A stretch of DNA of 64,000 nucleotides from contig NZ_RHHM01000001.1 in assembly GCF_003846135.1 (NCBI RefSeq), positions 186,001 through 250,000 on the forward strand, in the 5' to 3' direction. A program made the translations under genes and the position numbers. Source of the DNA: Erwinia psidii (GTDB taxonomy: Bacteria > Pseudomonadota > Gammaproteobacteria > Enterobacterales > Enterobacteriaceae). Each line of letters begins with the position of its first letter. The first letter of the stretch is position 1. Below the pieces are notes generated by a model. That model ran no database searches and was not told where the DNA came from. It saw only the letters and a list, made by a program, of their open reading frames with translations. Below are positions 17,422-26,139 of the stretch, piece after piece.

Positions 17422-19467
17422 TCAGGCGTCATCATAATCATTGCTTGCGCTAACAACATAGATTTCAATGATTGAACCGGGAAATACTTCTGCATCTACA
17501 CTTGGGAAAAGAATAAGATTTTCAGCATCATCACAATTATCCGTAGGGAATACGGCCTTCTGCTGTCCGGTATTTTTTATAAAGGATGAAAAGATGGTAT
17601 ATCGCGGATCTACCAACGACTTAACATTGCCGGAAATTACCGAAAACGGCCAGCCTACATCGCAAACATCCTGTAATGAGATATTTTCATCTTCATGAGG
17701 AGCCCGTGACAGATCTGAATAGCTGGATAACCTGACAATATCCTTAATTATATTTTTGTAAGTACTTTCTGAATAACGCTCCTTATTTTTTTTATTTAAT
17801 CTGTTTACTGTGGCGTTTTTCTCAACGGGCTGGCCGCTCTGGTGATCATAAACACTCCTGGGCGTTATTATAAAAAAACGTTCCCGCTTAGTCTTCTCAG
17901 AAAGATTAACATTCAGGTTGTTTTCTTCATGCACAGACAGCCCGCCGACAACCAGTGAATCTGCTTCGTTAAATGCGACTAAAGTGCTTATATCGCCGGA
18001 CAGGTTTTTCGTTGCTGTTGCAGGCTGTGTTGCATTACCATAATAAATATCGAGTTTTACCTGAAAAAGATTTTTTTCAGCCGAAGCTATTACTCTTGGG
18101 GTTATTTGCAAAAAGGTTTCCCCCCAGGAAACAGCTTCATTATTTTTTGCCTTATCTGCGCCTTGCGGATTAAAAGTAAGAATAGCGGGGTAATTCTCCA
18201 TAGTAATAAGCGCCGAGCGTGAAATTGATGAAACCACTCCACGTTGAGAAAAATATTTCAATTCTTTTTGAAAACGTTTCATCTCTTCAGCGGTCATTAT
18301 CTTTTTATTACCATTTATAACTCCCTCAACAAGACTGTTCTTTCTTTTCGACTCTTTGCCCTGCCCCCCTGCTGGGATAATTAGGTTTCGATCAATATCC
18401 ACAACCAGGGTATCAATTGAAATCAGCTTTAAAGGCATATCCAACTTTTTAATTATTTGGGCGTATTCATCGCGCCTGGAAGACTTGCCATAAATCAGTA
18501 TGGCATTATTGCGAGTGTCAACCACTACTCTTTCTTTCTCATCGTTTTCATCAGCCTGCCGTGACTCTGACAACATGGGAATTGTCAACGATGAATAGTC
18601 AGGAAAAAATGATTCTATCCTGTTTTTAACATAAGAATTATCATTCAGTATATTTGAGACTTTATCAGGGTAACGTTGCCTTGACTGAGGTTCTGATTTA
18701 CTGTGATTTAATAAATCTTTCAGGACAGTTCCCACTCCCGGAATGATGATCACTTCGCTACGATACTTTATCTCACGATCTGAGGCTTCCGAAAAGTGCA
18801 GCGGAAAGAACATGACCTCTTTATTCTCTGGTTTCGTTTTTTCTTTCTCCGAAATTTGAGAAAAATCCTGGATAAGCTTAACATAGCGATCGGGGCCACT
18901 CACTAATATTTCGGCACTGTCGGGCAGTTCCGCCCACCCAAATCGCTTGTCCAACAGACCGATTTCAGTCAGTGCTTTTTTAAGGGTTTCAACATTTTCT
19001 TTTGGCACTTTTATCTTCATAGATTGCCTGCTTTTCAGGCTGCTTATATATAGCTTGCCATCAAAAACGAACCATTGTAGATGGTACTTTTTTGAGAGGC
19101 GGTCAATAAATTCAATAGCCGTTGCGGTACGTATATTGTTAGTAACCTCTCCAGAAATTTCATTATCAATAACGGGCTGTAGCGAAAAAGCATATGAAAA
19201 ATCTTCCAATACCTTTTGTAGTGATGCCGGTGTATTTTGATAGGAGAATTCTGAGTTAGTTAATGATAGTGGTGGTACAGCAATGGCTGATGGGTTAAGG
19301 ATAAAGAGAAACGAGGCCAGCAACAGTAACTGATAAGTAATTAAAGAAAAAAAACGTGCTCTTTTTTTTACACACAGATTCCATAAAGACATAGTTCTTA
19401 TCCTATAAAAGACAAAAGAAACAATTTTCTTTAAAAAAATCAAATCTGAGCACGTTTCCTGATTCAT
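17422..19467 (-). CDS. hrcC: HrcC (SctC) type III outer-membrane secretin
   Basis: Forms the outer-membrane ring of the T3SS. The 681-residue protein has a signal peptide, N-terminal ring domains (about 65-330) and a secretin core (about 340-560). The core shows VVVDTRNNAILIYG, a KKLDMPLKLISIDTLVVDID block and VGGLSVHEENN before RFFIITPR. The C-terminal S-domain-like extension has two Cys residues. Two starts are possible: 19467 has GGAGG only four bases away; 19392 (MSLWNLCVKKRARF) has AGGA eight bases away and gives a more ordinary signal peptide. It is the last gene of the sigma factor, GNAT, HrpF-like operon. In canonical Hrp clusters hrcC follows hrpE-F-G in the hrpA operon; here that module is 14 kb away and reversed. 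Confidence 0.93.
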   Translation of the reverse strand: MNQETCSDLIFLKKIVSFVFYRIRTMSLWNLCVKKRARFFSLITYQLLLLASFLFILNPSAIAVPPLSLTNSEFSYQNTPASLQKVLEDFSYAFSLQPVIDNEISGEVTNNIRTATAIEFIDRLSKKYHLQWFVFDGKLYISSLKSRQSMKIKVPKENVETLKKALTEIGLLDKRFGWAELPDSAEILVSGPDRYVKLIQDFSQISEKEKTKPENKEVMFFPLHFSEASDREIKYRSEVIIIPGVGTVLKDLLNHSKSEPQSRQRYPDKVSNILNDNSYVKNRIESFFPDYSSLTIPMLSESRQADENDEKERVVVDTRNNAILIYGKSSRRDEYAQIIKKLDMPLKLISIDTLVVDIDRNLIIPAGGQGKESKRKNSLVEGVINGNKKIMTAEEMKRFQKELKYFSQRGVVSSISRSALITMENYPAILTFNPQGADKAKNNEAVSWGETFLQITPRVIASAEKNLFQVKLDIYYGNATQPATATKNLSGDISTLVAFNEADSLVVGGLSVHEENNLNVNLSEKTKRERFFIITPRSVYDHQSGQPVEKNATVNRLNKKNKERYSESTYKNIIKDIVRLSSYSDLSRAPHEDENISLQDVCDVGWPFSVISGNVKSLVDPRYTIFSSFIKNTGQQKAVFPTDNCDDAENLILFPSVDAEVFPGSIIEIYVVSASNDYDDA

Positions 19468-19493
19468 ATGTCCTCCACACGTTGATCATTTAG

Positions 19494-19727
19494 TTATCTG
19501 ATATCATTAATAATCGATCGTGCCAGATTATGATTTAAAGTAACCTCCTGATTAGCGGCCCAGGTGGATGAAGAGTATTGACGCATATAATGATTAAACT
19601 TATGCCAGTCACCTAATGTCGGGTTTTTTATATGAGCTGCTGACTGATAAAAATTACTCTGACTTATTTGTAGTTGAGAATCTAATTCTTTGCGTACCGT
19701 TGACATTGTAACCATATTAAACACCAT
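19494..19727 (-). CDS. Small HrpF-like type III secretion protein
   Basis: A 77-residue (or about 70 from an internal ATG at 19706) soluble helical protein directly before the secretin gene and seven bases after the acetyltransferase gene. Its pattern (R-LD-L near the start, an alternating helical middle, a C-terminal NHNLARSIINDI) resembles the small HrpF/SctE-type cytosolic proteins encoded before hrcC in Hrp operons. The assignment rests on size, position and this weak pattern; it could be another pilin chaperone-like protein. Confidence 0.5.
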   Translation of the reverse strand: MVFNMVTMSTVRKELDSQLQISQSNFYQSAAHIKNPTLGDWHKFNHYMRQYSSSTWAANQEVTLNHNLARSIINDIR

Positions 19728-19733
19728 TGAGTT

Positions 19734-20276
19734 TTATTTGAGTGAAAGAGTAGGTCTGAAGCCATACAATATTACGCTGGTACGTTGCTTTCCAAAAGAC
19801 GCTATTTCCGGGAAAAAGCCCCACTGTTCACCTCCCAAATACCTGGCGATTCTCTGACTGGCATGATTCGAAGCCATAATCCAGGCAACCAGGGTTTCAA
19901 GCCCAAAAGCACGCCCAATACGCAGTGCTGCCTTTCCCAAAAGGATGCCGACTCCCCGACCGTAGCAGTCTGCACGAACATAAACAGATATTTCTCCCGT
20001 CAGATAGCAAGCTCGTGTACCCCAACTGAAGCGATTAACGGAAAACCAGCCTGTTATTTCTCCATCACGCTCAAGAACGTACACTGGAAGGTTATCCTGC
20101 TGATAGAGATTTATATAAAAAGAAAATTCTTTCAGGGTAACACTCCTGGTAACGGGGGAATTCATACCGGTATTTGCTGTTTCGTTAAAAATAAAAGCCA
20201 TCGCTTTTAAATCACCTGTATTAGCGCGCCTGATCCCTTTAGGTATATTTTTCATAACAGTTTTATCGATTCGCAC
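19734..20276 (-). CDS. GNAT-family N-acetyltransferase within the T3SS operon
   Basis: A 180-residue acyl-CoA-dependent acetyltransferase of the GNAT fold, closest in pattern to the phosphinothricin/amino-acid acetyltransferase group. The N-terminal motif is GIRRANTGDLKAMAFIFNE, and the acetyl-CoA-binding R-x-x-G-x-G loop is YGRGVGILLGK (about residues 112-122). A C-terminal beta strand ends in SVILYGF. The start is GTG at 20276, with a possible ATG at 20255. It lies between the sigma factor and HrpF-like genes on the same strand with short gaps, so it is probably cotranscribed. The substrate is unknown. I know of no conserved Hrp cluster gene of this type at this position. Confidence 0.8.
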   Translation of the reverse strand: MRIDKTVMKNIPKGIRRANTGDLKAMAFIFNETANTGMNSPVTRSVTLKEFSFYINLYQQDNLPVYVLERDGEITGWFSVNRFSWGTRACYLTGEISVYVRADCYGRGVGILLGKAALRIGRAFGLETLVAWIMASNHASQRIARYLGGEQWGFFPEIASFGKQRTSVILYGFRPTLSLK

Positions 20277-20297
20277 AGTTAGTTTTCATCCCTGATT

Positions 20298-20831
20298 TTA
20301 ACACTGGCTCTTTAAAATCCCTCTGGCTCTGGAGAGCCTTGAGCGGACGGTGCCAACTGGAATGCCAAGTTGCCTGGCTACATCATGATAGTTACTGTCC
20401 GTATCCATGATAAAATAAATAACATCCTGCATTTTAACGGGTAAACTGTCTACCACACCCAGCATTCTGCAAAATTTAATTTTATATTCGCTAACATGAT
20501 CTGGATTTGATGATTCTTCGGTCGCCAGGAACATTATTTCATCAAGATCAACCATTTCAGGTTTATTAAATAAAGTTTTAAAGTAATTTCTAATTAAATT
20601 AGAAGCTATTCCAAACAGCCATGTTTCTTTACTTGACTCACCCGCAAACTTGTGTTGATTGCGAAAAGCCTCAAGATAAGTCATCTGCACAAGATCTTCG
20701 GCATCACTTCGGTTGTAAACCCGCCGACTGATGAATTTATGCAGCTTATCGTTAGTACCTCTCACTAAATCATCCATGTCAAATACGTTACTATTTTTAT
20801 AGTTCACTGCCAGGTCAAGAATCCTTTCCAT
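20298..20831 (-). CDS. hrpL: HrpL-like ECF sigma factor
   Basis: An alternative sigma factor of the extracytoplasmic-function group, here predicted to transcribe the T3SS and effector genes. Region 2 (RRVYNRSDAEDLVQMTYLEA, WLFGIASNLIRNYF) matches the Erwinia/Pseudomonas HrpL pattern. Region 4 ends in the helix-turn-helix DVARQLGIPVGTVRSRLSRA. I prefer the ATG at 20831 (177 residues): AAAGGG lies nine bases before it, whereas the ATG at 20840 directly abuts that ribosome-binding site. Four HrpL-type promoters occur in the window, but none before this gene, and no clear sigma-54 promoter or hrpS gene is visible, so its own activation is unexplained. Confidence 0.88.
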   Translation of the reverse strand: MERILDLAVNYKNSNVFDMDDLVRGTNDKLHKFISRRVYNRSDAEDLVQMTYLEAFRNQHKFAGESSKETWLFGIASNLIRNYFKTLFNKPEMVDLDEIMFLATEESSNPDHVSEYKIKFCRMLGVVDSLPVKMQDVIYFIMDTDSNYHDVARQLGIPVGTVRSRLSRARGILKSQC

Positions 20832-21022
20832 AGATAACATCCCTTTACTTAACTTTCAAATGTTGTATCAAGTGAGTGGCAAATCATAAAAAAAATGCCT
20901 GGTAAAAAACCCAAATAAAATGAAAAAGAGACATGCACAGATAAATAAAAATAAATAAAACCTTTTAAATCATATAGATGGAATGAAATACTTAAAAATA
21001 AAATAATCCATAAAAAATGTTA

Positions 21023-21051
21023 TGAACGTTTCAGTCAATGCTCAACACTAA
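21023..21051 (+). promoter_or_regulatory. HrpL-type promoter (hrp box) of the hrcV operon
   Basis: TGAACG, 16 bases, ACACTAA, against the HrpL consensus GGAACC, 15-16 bases, CCACNNA. It lies 127 bases before hrcV in the AT-rich 340-base divergent region between the sigma gene and hrcV. It matches the other three boxes in this window (TGAAC/GGAAC, 17 bases, CAC-Y-AA). Confidence 0.65.
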
Positions 21052-21177
21052 AAGCAGTACGTCTTAATCTCTAAGATTGAGAATAAGATTTTACAATTCG
21101 TCTTTCTTGAAGATGATAATAAAAATATCATCTCATTCAGAAAAATGATGAAAAAATACTATTTTTTCGGATAAAAC

Positions 21178-23265
21178 ATGACGGCAATAACAGATTTTTT
21201 AGCTAACCTGACAAGAAAAATGGTAAGGCAAACGGAACTTATTGTCATTGTCATAGTAATGACAATTATATTTATGATGATATTACCCATGCCTTTGTGG
21301 GTTATCGATATGGCAATATCACTGAATATATGCATTGCTTCGCTGCTGGCTATCAAGTCTTTGTTTTTACCTTACCCTCTTGCATTTTCAACTTTCCCTG
21401 CTGTTTTGTTAATGACCACAATGTTCCGGCTTGCACTGTCTGTTGGCACGGCAAGACTTATTTTACTGCAACATGATGCAGGCCATATCGTTGAAACTTT
21501 TGGTAACTTTGTTGTAGGAGGTAACCTTGCCGTGGGGCTGGTCATATTTTTAATACTGACGCTTGTCAATTTTCTGGTCATTACCAAAGGCGCTGAACGT
21601 GTGGCTGAAGTTTCAGCACGTTTCACACTTGATGCCATGCCAGGAAAACAGATGGCTATCGATAGCGATCTCCGTTCTGGCCTGATTGACACCGCAGAGG
21701 CCCAAATTCGTCGGAAGCAGTTAACCAGTGAAAGTCAGCTCTTTGGCGCAATGGATGGCGCAATGAAGTTCGTCAAAGGCGATGCTATAGCCGGGATTAT
21801 TATTGTCTTTGTTAACTTAGTGGGTGGGCTTGCAGTAGGTATATTGCAGCAGGGAATGGCCGCAGCCGATGCGATGCATATCTATTCAGTCCTGAGTATT
21901 GGTGACGGATTAATAGCTCAAATTCCGGCGTTACTGATCTCCTTTTCAGCTGGCATCATTATCACACGGGTGACAACGGATAAAAGTTTATCAGATATTA
22001 GCATTGCCAATGAGATAGCCTCGCAGCTGATGCGGGAATCTAAATCCTGGCTATATGTTGCCGTTATAATGATGCTTTTCTCTGCAATACCTGGAATGCC
22101 AACGTCTCTGTTTGCCTCACTGAGTTTATCATGCTTATTTTTATTTTTTTTCCTTTATCGCCAGGAAAAAAGAGGCAAAATGCAGGAAAGCCAGCCGTTT
22201 TCTTCTGGAGACAGCGACGAAAGGTCGGCTATTCTCAACGAAGAAAATGTTCGCCGCTTTTTTCCCTTACGCGCTTATCTTATGCAGTTTCATCCGCAGC
22301 ATCAGGGAAGCCCTGAATGTCTTGAATTATCTCAGCGGCTGCACTCCCTTAGGAACCAATATGTTTTCGACTATGGACTCATGCTTCCCAATTTTGATCT
22401 TGAATTTTCCCCTGAGGTCTCTACCGATGAGTTCCGTTTTTGTATGTATGAAGCCCCTCTCATTCGGGCAACTTTCGATTCCTCAAAGTACGCGGTAAAA
22501 GCCGACCTTGTTAATGCTACGGAAGATGTTTTAGGTACAGAAGAACGGGGAGAACAGGAGTGGTGCTGGCTGGCATCCAGCGATCCCCGATTCTCAACAG
22601 ATAAACCAGACTATTGCAAATCCTCCGATCTCATTGCTGAACGTATGAAAAACGCAATTCAGGCTACAGGCTGGCAATTTATTGGTCTGCAGGAATGTCG
22701 AACACTTATTGAATGGCTGAAAGAAGTTGAGCCGGAGCTGGCTCAGGAATTAGAAAGAAGTATTCCCCTGACCTGTTTTGCAGACATTTTGCGACAACTG
22801 GCCGCCGAGCATATTACTTTACGGCCACTAAGGCTTATCGTTGAATCAATACTTCAGCACTATCAACACGATGCAAGTTTGGTTTCATTAACAGAGCAGG
22901 TGCGTTGTGCGCTGAAATGGCAAATTTGCCAACAGTATTGCCATAATGATCGTCTTAATTGCTGGTTACTGACACAATCCTGCGAAGATATTTTTTTCAA
23001 CGGATTAATTTCAACCAACAATGAAAACCGCATTGAACTGAATTCGCAAATGCAAGAAGCGTTAATGGTACGCCTGAAAACGCGGTTTCCTGCCCATCAG
23101 CAAGATTCCAGCGTATTACTTGTTGAACAAAATTTGCGAGGCCCGCTTGCAAATTTGCTGCGCGAGTCGCTCAGCCATATCCCCATACTCTCTTTCTCAG
23201 AGCTGACTCCAACGGTAACAATCCTGGTCAAAGGGCGGATTGATCTTGAGGATCAGGAAGCATAA
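21178..23265 (+). CDS. hrcV: HrcV (SctV) export-gate protein
   Basis: The large inner-membrane export-apparatus protein; its cytosolic ring binds substrates and chaperones. It has 695 residues. The N-terminal half (about 15-320) has seven or eight membrane helices and the FHIPEP-family blocks FPAVLLMTTMFRLALSVGTAR, GNLAVGLVIF and FTLDAMPGKQMAIDSDL. The C-terminal half is the cytosolic nonameric domain. It is the first gene of the operon running to hrcU and starts with ATG at 21178. No hrpJ (SctW gatekeeper) gene precedes it, although hrpJ does in Erwinia amylovora-type clusters. Confidence 0.97.
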   Translation: MTAITDFLANLTRKMVRQTELIVIVIVMTIIFMMILPMPLWVIDMAISLNICIASLLAIKSLFLPYPLAFSTFPAVLLMTTMFRLALSVGTARLILLQHDAGHIVETFGNFVVGGNLAVGLVIFLILTLVNFLVITKGAERVAEVSARFTLDAMPGKQMAIDSDLRSGLIDTAEAQIRRKQLTSESQLFGAMDGAMKFVKGDAIAGIIIVFVNLVGGLAVGILQQGMAAADAMHIYSVLSIGDGLIAQIPALLISFSAGIIITRVTTDKSLSDISIANEIASQLMRESKSWLYVAVIMMLFSAIPGMPTSLFASLSLSCLFLFFFLYRQEKRGKMQESQPFSSGDSDERSAILNEENVRRFFPLRAYLMQFHPQHQGSPECLELSQRLHSLRNQYVFDYGLMLPNFDLEFSPEVSTDEFRFCMYEAPLIRATFDSSKYAVKADLVNATEDVLGTEERGEQEWCWLASSDPRFSTDKPDYCKSSDLIAERMKNAIQATGWQFIGLQECRTLIEWLKEVEPELAQELERSIPLTCFADILRQLAAEHITLRPLRLIVESILQHYQHDASLVSLTEQVRCALKWQICQQYCHNDRLNCWLLTQSCEDIFFNGLISTNNENRIELNSQMQEALMVRLKTRFPAHQQDSSVLLVEQNLRGPLANLLRESLSHIPILSFSELTPTVTILVKGRIDLEDQEA

Positions 23266-23292
23266 CAGGCAGAAAAGGGGAAGAAAATCATC

Positions 23293-24198
23293 ATGCCATA
23301 TGAACTGAGGGTTCTTACCGGGCTGCATCGTGGCGCGCTGTTACCGTTATCTGGCACACAGTGGTTAATCGGCTCATCATCTGATGCCGACCTGACTTTA
23401 TACGATCCCGTCATTAAAGAAAACCACTGCAGAATTAATCACACAACAACAAACTGGCAGGTAGAGGGCTTACAAGGCCCCGTGCTTACTGAAGAAGGAT
23501 ATCGCACCGATCGGATTGAAGATCTGACTGTTGGCACCCCTTTTTCTCTCGACGGTATATGGTTATGCATCGAAGAAGCAAACAGCCCGTGGGATGAGAA
23601 GGAAAATATCACGCAGAAGAAAGAGGAAAACCCTGTTTCGGCGCAAAACAAAGAAAATGAACGTCGAAGAAGAAGCCCTTTCCCCGCCTTAATTTGTTTT
23701 TTCCTGGCACTGACTGCCATGGTGCTGGCGATATTCAGCTCCGAAGAAAAGGTTCCCCCGGCAACGCAGCAAGCCGACTGCATACAGCCTGCTTCCCGCA
23801 TATATCTTGAATCCACACAGCAAGTCAGTAACGTGTTGCAACAGATGTTCGAAGAAGCCGATTTATTCTCTCAGTTGAGCATAGAAATAAAAGACAAAGG
23901 AAACATCACTGTTAGCCTGGACAACGAAAATAAACTGCTGGAAAGCACTCACGAAGTACTTTCTCATTTTGAGAAACTTTATGACAGTGATGTACAAATC
24001 ATACTGAACATTATCGATACTTTCCCATCACTACCTTTTAAGGTTATTCAGGTCGTCAAAGGCCAGTCGCCCTATTTAGTCACTGAGGATGGCCAGTATA
24101 TTTTTATTAACGATCGGCTCTGCGGTATCAATTTTGTGGCAATCACAGACGATAAACTGATATTCGAGGGTAAGCAAAAAATCGAGGTAAGCTGGTGA
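23293..24198 (+). CDS. hrpQ: HrpQ (SctD) inner-membrane ring protein
   Basis: The outer of the two inner-membrane ring proteins of the injectisome. The 301-residue protein has an N-terminal FHA-like cytosolic domain (residues 1-95; LIGSSSDADLTLYD), a charged linker, one membrane helix (about 135-153, FPALICFFLALTAMVLAIF) and a periplasmic ring domain. A ribosome-binding site (GGGGAAG) precedes the ATG. Its stop overlaps the hrcN GTG start by four bases. The position hrcV-hrpQ-hrcN is the standard order of Hrp1-type systems. Confidence 0.9.
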   Translation: MPYELRVLTGLHRGALLPLSGTQWLIGSSSDADLTLYDPVIKENHCRINHTTTNWQVEGLQGPVLTEEGYRTDRIEDLTVGTPFSLDGIWLCIEEANSPWDEKENITQKKEENPVSAQNKENERRRRSPFPALICFFLALTAMVLAIFSSEEKVPPATQQADCIQPASRIYLESTQQVSNVLQQMFEEADLFSQLSIEIKDKGNITVSLDNENKLLESTHEVLSHFEKLYDSDVQIILNIIDTFPSLPFKVIQVVKGQSPYLVTEDGQYIFINDRLCGINFVAITDDKLIFEGKQKIEVSW

Positions 24199-25559
24199 AC
24201 TCTGATTACAAGCACACCCTCAACCTGTGGCAAAGCAGTTTATATGACCGGCTTAAACAAACTGAGCTGGTCAAAAAAACGGGTTATATTACCGGAGTTA
24301 ATGGCATTATTCTTAACTGTCGTCTTCCCGGCGCAAAGATTGGCGATCTGTGCAACATCCGCTGCGGCGATGAGATGCTGATGGCAGAAGTGGTGGGGTT
24401 TGAAGCCCAGCATGTCTTTCTCTCTGCACTTGATACACCTGAAGGCATCAGAGCAGGAGCGGAGGTTTACCCGCTGGGTCACAGCCACTGTGTACACATC
24501 GGTCAGTCACTTAAAGGAGGCATTTTTGATGGATTTGGCCGTCCTGTTGACGGGCAAAGCGCCACTGCGTTCGCGACGACTTTCACCTCCCGGATTGCCC
24601 CTGTCATGCACAGCGGCTCAGTCGTCACCGGGCGTCTGTGTATTGAACAGCCTGTTCATACCGGATTAAGTAGCATTGACGGTTTATTAACCCTGGGCGC
24701 TGGCCAGAGAGTGGGGATCTTTGCCGGCGCTGGCTGTGGCAAAACCAAACTCCTGGCCGAGCTGGCACGTAATATCCCCTGTGACACAATTGTTTTTGGC
24801 CTGATTGGTGAACGAGGTCGTGAACTACGCGAATTTATTGAACGCGAACTGGATGCGTGCCTGCGTCAGCGGACCATTGTGGTCTGCGCTACATCGGATC
24901 GTAGCAGTATGGAACGGGTGCGCGCCGCATTTACTGCCACAGCGATAGCAGAGGGTTTCCGGCAACAGGGTGAATCCACTTTATTAATTATCGATTCTTT
25001 GACCCGCCTGGCCCGAGCTCAGCGTGAAATCGGACTGGCTAATGGCGAGCCTCCTGGCCGTAATGGTTTTCCGCCTTCCGTCTATAATCTGCTTGCCCGA
25101 CTCCTCGAAAGAAGTGGACGTACGGAAAAAGGAACAATTACTGCGCTCTACTCCGTACTTATTGAGCAGGATTCCATGCATGATCCAATTGCAGATGAAA
25201 TTCGCTCCTTACTCGATGGACATATTATTCTTTCCAGAAAACTCGCCAATGTAGGACATTACCCGGCTATAGATATTTCAGCCAGCCTCAGCCGCATAAT
25301 GAACAATATTACAGGAACTGAACAGCAACATATTGCCACTAATATAAGACTGTTGATAGCTGCCTATGACGAAGTGGAAATGCTGGTTCGTCTGGGAGAA
25401 TATCACAGTGGCGCTGACCCTTTTACAGATTATGCCGTCAGTATCAAGCCACAGCTTGATGCAATACTGAAACAATCTTTAAAGTCACCACGCCCTATGA
25501 ATTTCACATTAGACAAACTAAAAGAGGTGGTGACCCGTGCGCCATTACAACACAACTGA
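24195..25559 (+). CDS. hrcN: HrcN (SctN) T3SS ATPase
   Basis: The F1-like ATPase that unfolds and releases substrates at the export gate. It has 454 residues, starting GTG, translationally coupled to hrpQ. Walker A is GAGCGKT (residues 178-184); other family motifs are GLIGERGRELREFIE, Walker B-type LLIIDSLTRLARAQREIGL and DEIRSLLDGHIILSRKL. The N-terminal beta-barrel and C-terminal helical domains are complete. It overlaps the hrpO start by 23 bases. Confidence 0.97.
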   Translation: MNSDYKHTLNLWQSSLYDRLKQTELVKKTGYITGVNGIILNCRLPGAKIGDLCNIRCGDEMLMAEVVGFEAQHVFLSALDTPEGIRAGAEVYPLGHSHCVHIGQSLKGGIFDGFGRPVDGQSATAFATTFTSRIAPVMHSGSVVTGRLCIEQPVHTGLSSIDGLLTLGAGQRVGIFAGAGCGKTKLLAELARNIPCDTIVFGLIGERGRELREFIERELDACLRQRTIVVCATSDRSSMERVRAAFTATAIAEGFRQQGESTLLIIDSLTRLARAQREIGLANGEPPGRNGFPPSVYNLLARLLERSGRTEKGTITALYSVLIEQDSMHDPIADEIRSLLDGHIILSRKLANVGHYPAIDISASLSRIMNNITGTEQQHIATNIRLLIAAYDEVEMLVRLGEYHSGADPFTDYAVSIKPQLDAILKQSLKSPRPMNFTLDKLKEVVTRAPLQHN

Positions 25560-26004
25560 AGAAGACGAAGAGTATTCTGAAAACAATCAGTTGATAAAAA
25601 CAGCAATGCAACTTTCACGACTTTATCATCTCAGGCATAAAAAATCATTCATGATATGGTTAAAGCAAAAGAGCGTACTGCAACAAATGAATATCACACT
25701 TGCAGCATTAAAAAATGAACTGGATTATACTTTTCATCATAGCCGCCTCACTCTTAATAAAATAAATGCAATAAATATAGAAAGAGTTTTATCAACGCAT
25801 AACATAAAGAACTGGAGAAAGAGAGAGAAAGAACTGGCACAGCAGGTTAATATAAAATCATCGCACTATAACAGTCAGAGTGAGAAATGTGTCATCCAGC
25901 AGGAAAAGGTTTCTCAATGTAGTCAGCTAACACTAAAGTATGAAAAAAAAATGGAAAAGATAAAAATCATGCTTGTAACAATCAACAACAACAGTCATTT
26001 TTGA
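25537..26004 (+). CDS. hrpO: HrpO (SctO) coiled-coil stalk protein
   Basis: The central stalk that links the ATPase hexamer to the HrcV ring, analogous to FliJ and the gamma subunit of F1. The 155 residues are almost entirely helical, charged and without membrane segments, as expected of the fast-evolving SctO family. The start is GTG at 25537 with a GAGG-type site upstream, inside the end of hrcN. Identity rests on position (after hrcN, before hrcQ), length and coiled-coil character rather than conserved motifs. Confidence 0.8.
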   Translation: MRHYNTTEEDEEYSENNQLIKTAMQLSRLYHLRHKKSFMIWLKQKSVLQQMNITLAALKNELDYTFHHSRLTLNKINAINIERVLSTHNIKNWRKREKELAQQVNIKSSHYNSQSEKCVIQQEKVSQCSQLTLKYEKKMEKIKIMLVTINNNSHF

Positions 26005-26094
26005 ATACATTTTCCCTATACCTCCACCTGCAATTTTGACACAACCCTTTTTTAGTCAGGTTAATTTTATAACTTAACATCATGGGATTTATTT

Positions 26095-26139
26095 ATGGCC
26101 GAGAATAATATCAAACTCCCGACAGTATCAAAGGAGTAA
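26095..26139 (+). other. 14-codon mini frame where hrpP is normally found
   Basis: ATG at 26095 opens a 14-codon frame (MAENNIKLPTVSKE) ending in TAA at 26137-26139, immediately followed by the TTG start of hrcQ. GGGA lies seven bases before the ATG. The 135-base gap between hrpO and hrcQ is where hrpP (needle-length ruler) sits in other Hrp clusters. This could be a leader that couples translation into hrcQ, or a relic of a deleted hrpP; the sequence does not decide. Confidence 0.3.

Noticed and set aside
20875-20892. Sigma-54 promoter before the hrpL-like gene (minus strand TTGCCACTCACTTGAT)
   Set aside because: The invariant GG and GC dinucleotides are not both present with the correct 10-base spacing.
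26002-26030. TGAATA-N16-CCACCTG before hrcQ as a fifth hrp box
   Set aside because: Both halves lose key positions (C of GGAAC and the final A); it overlaps the hrpO end and is likely chance.
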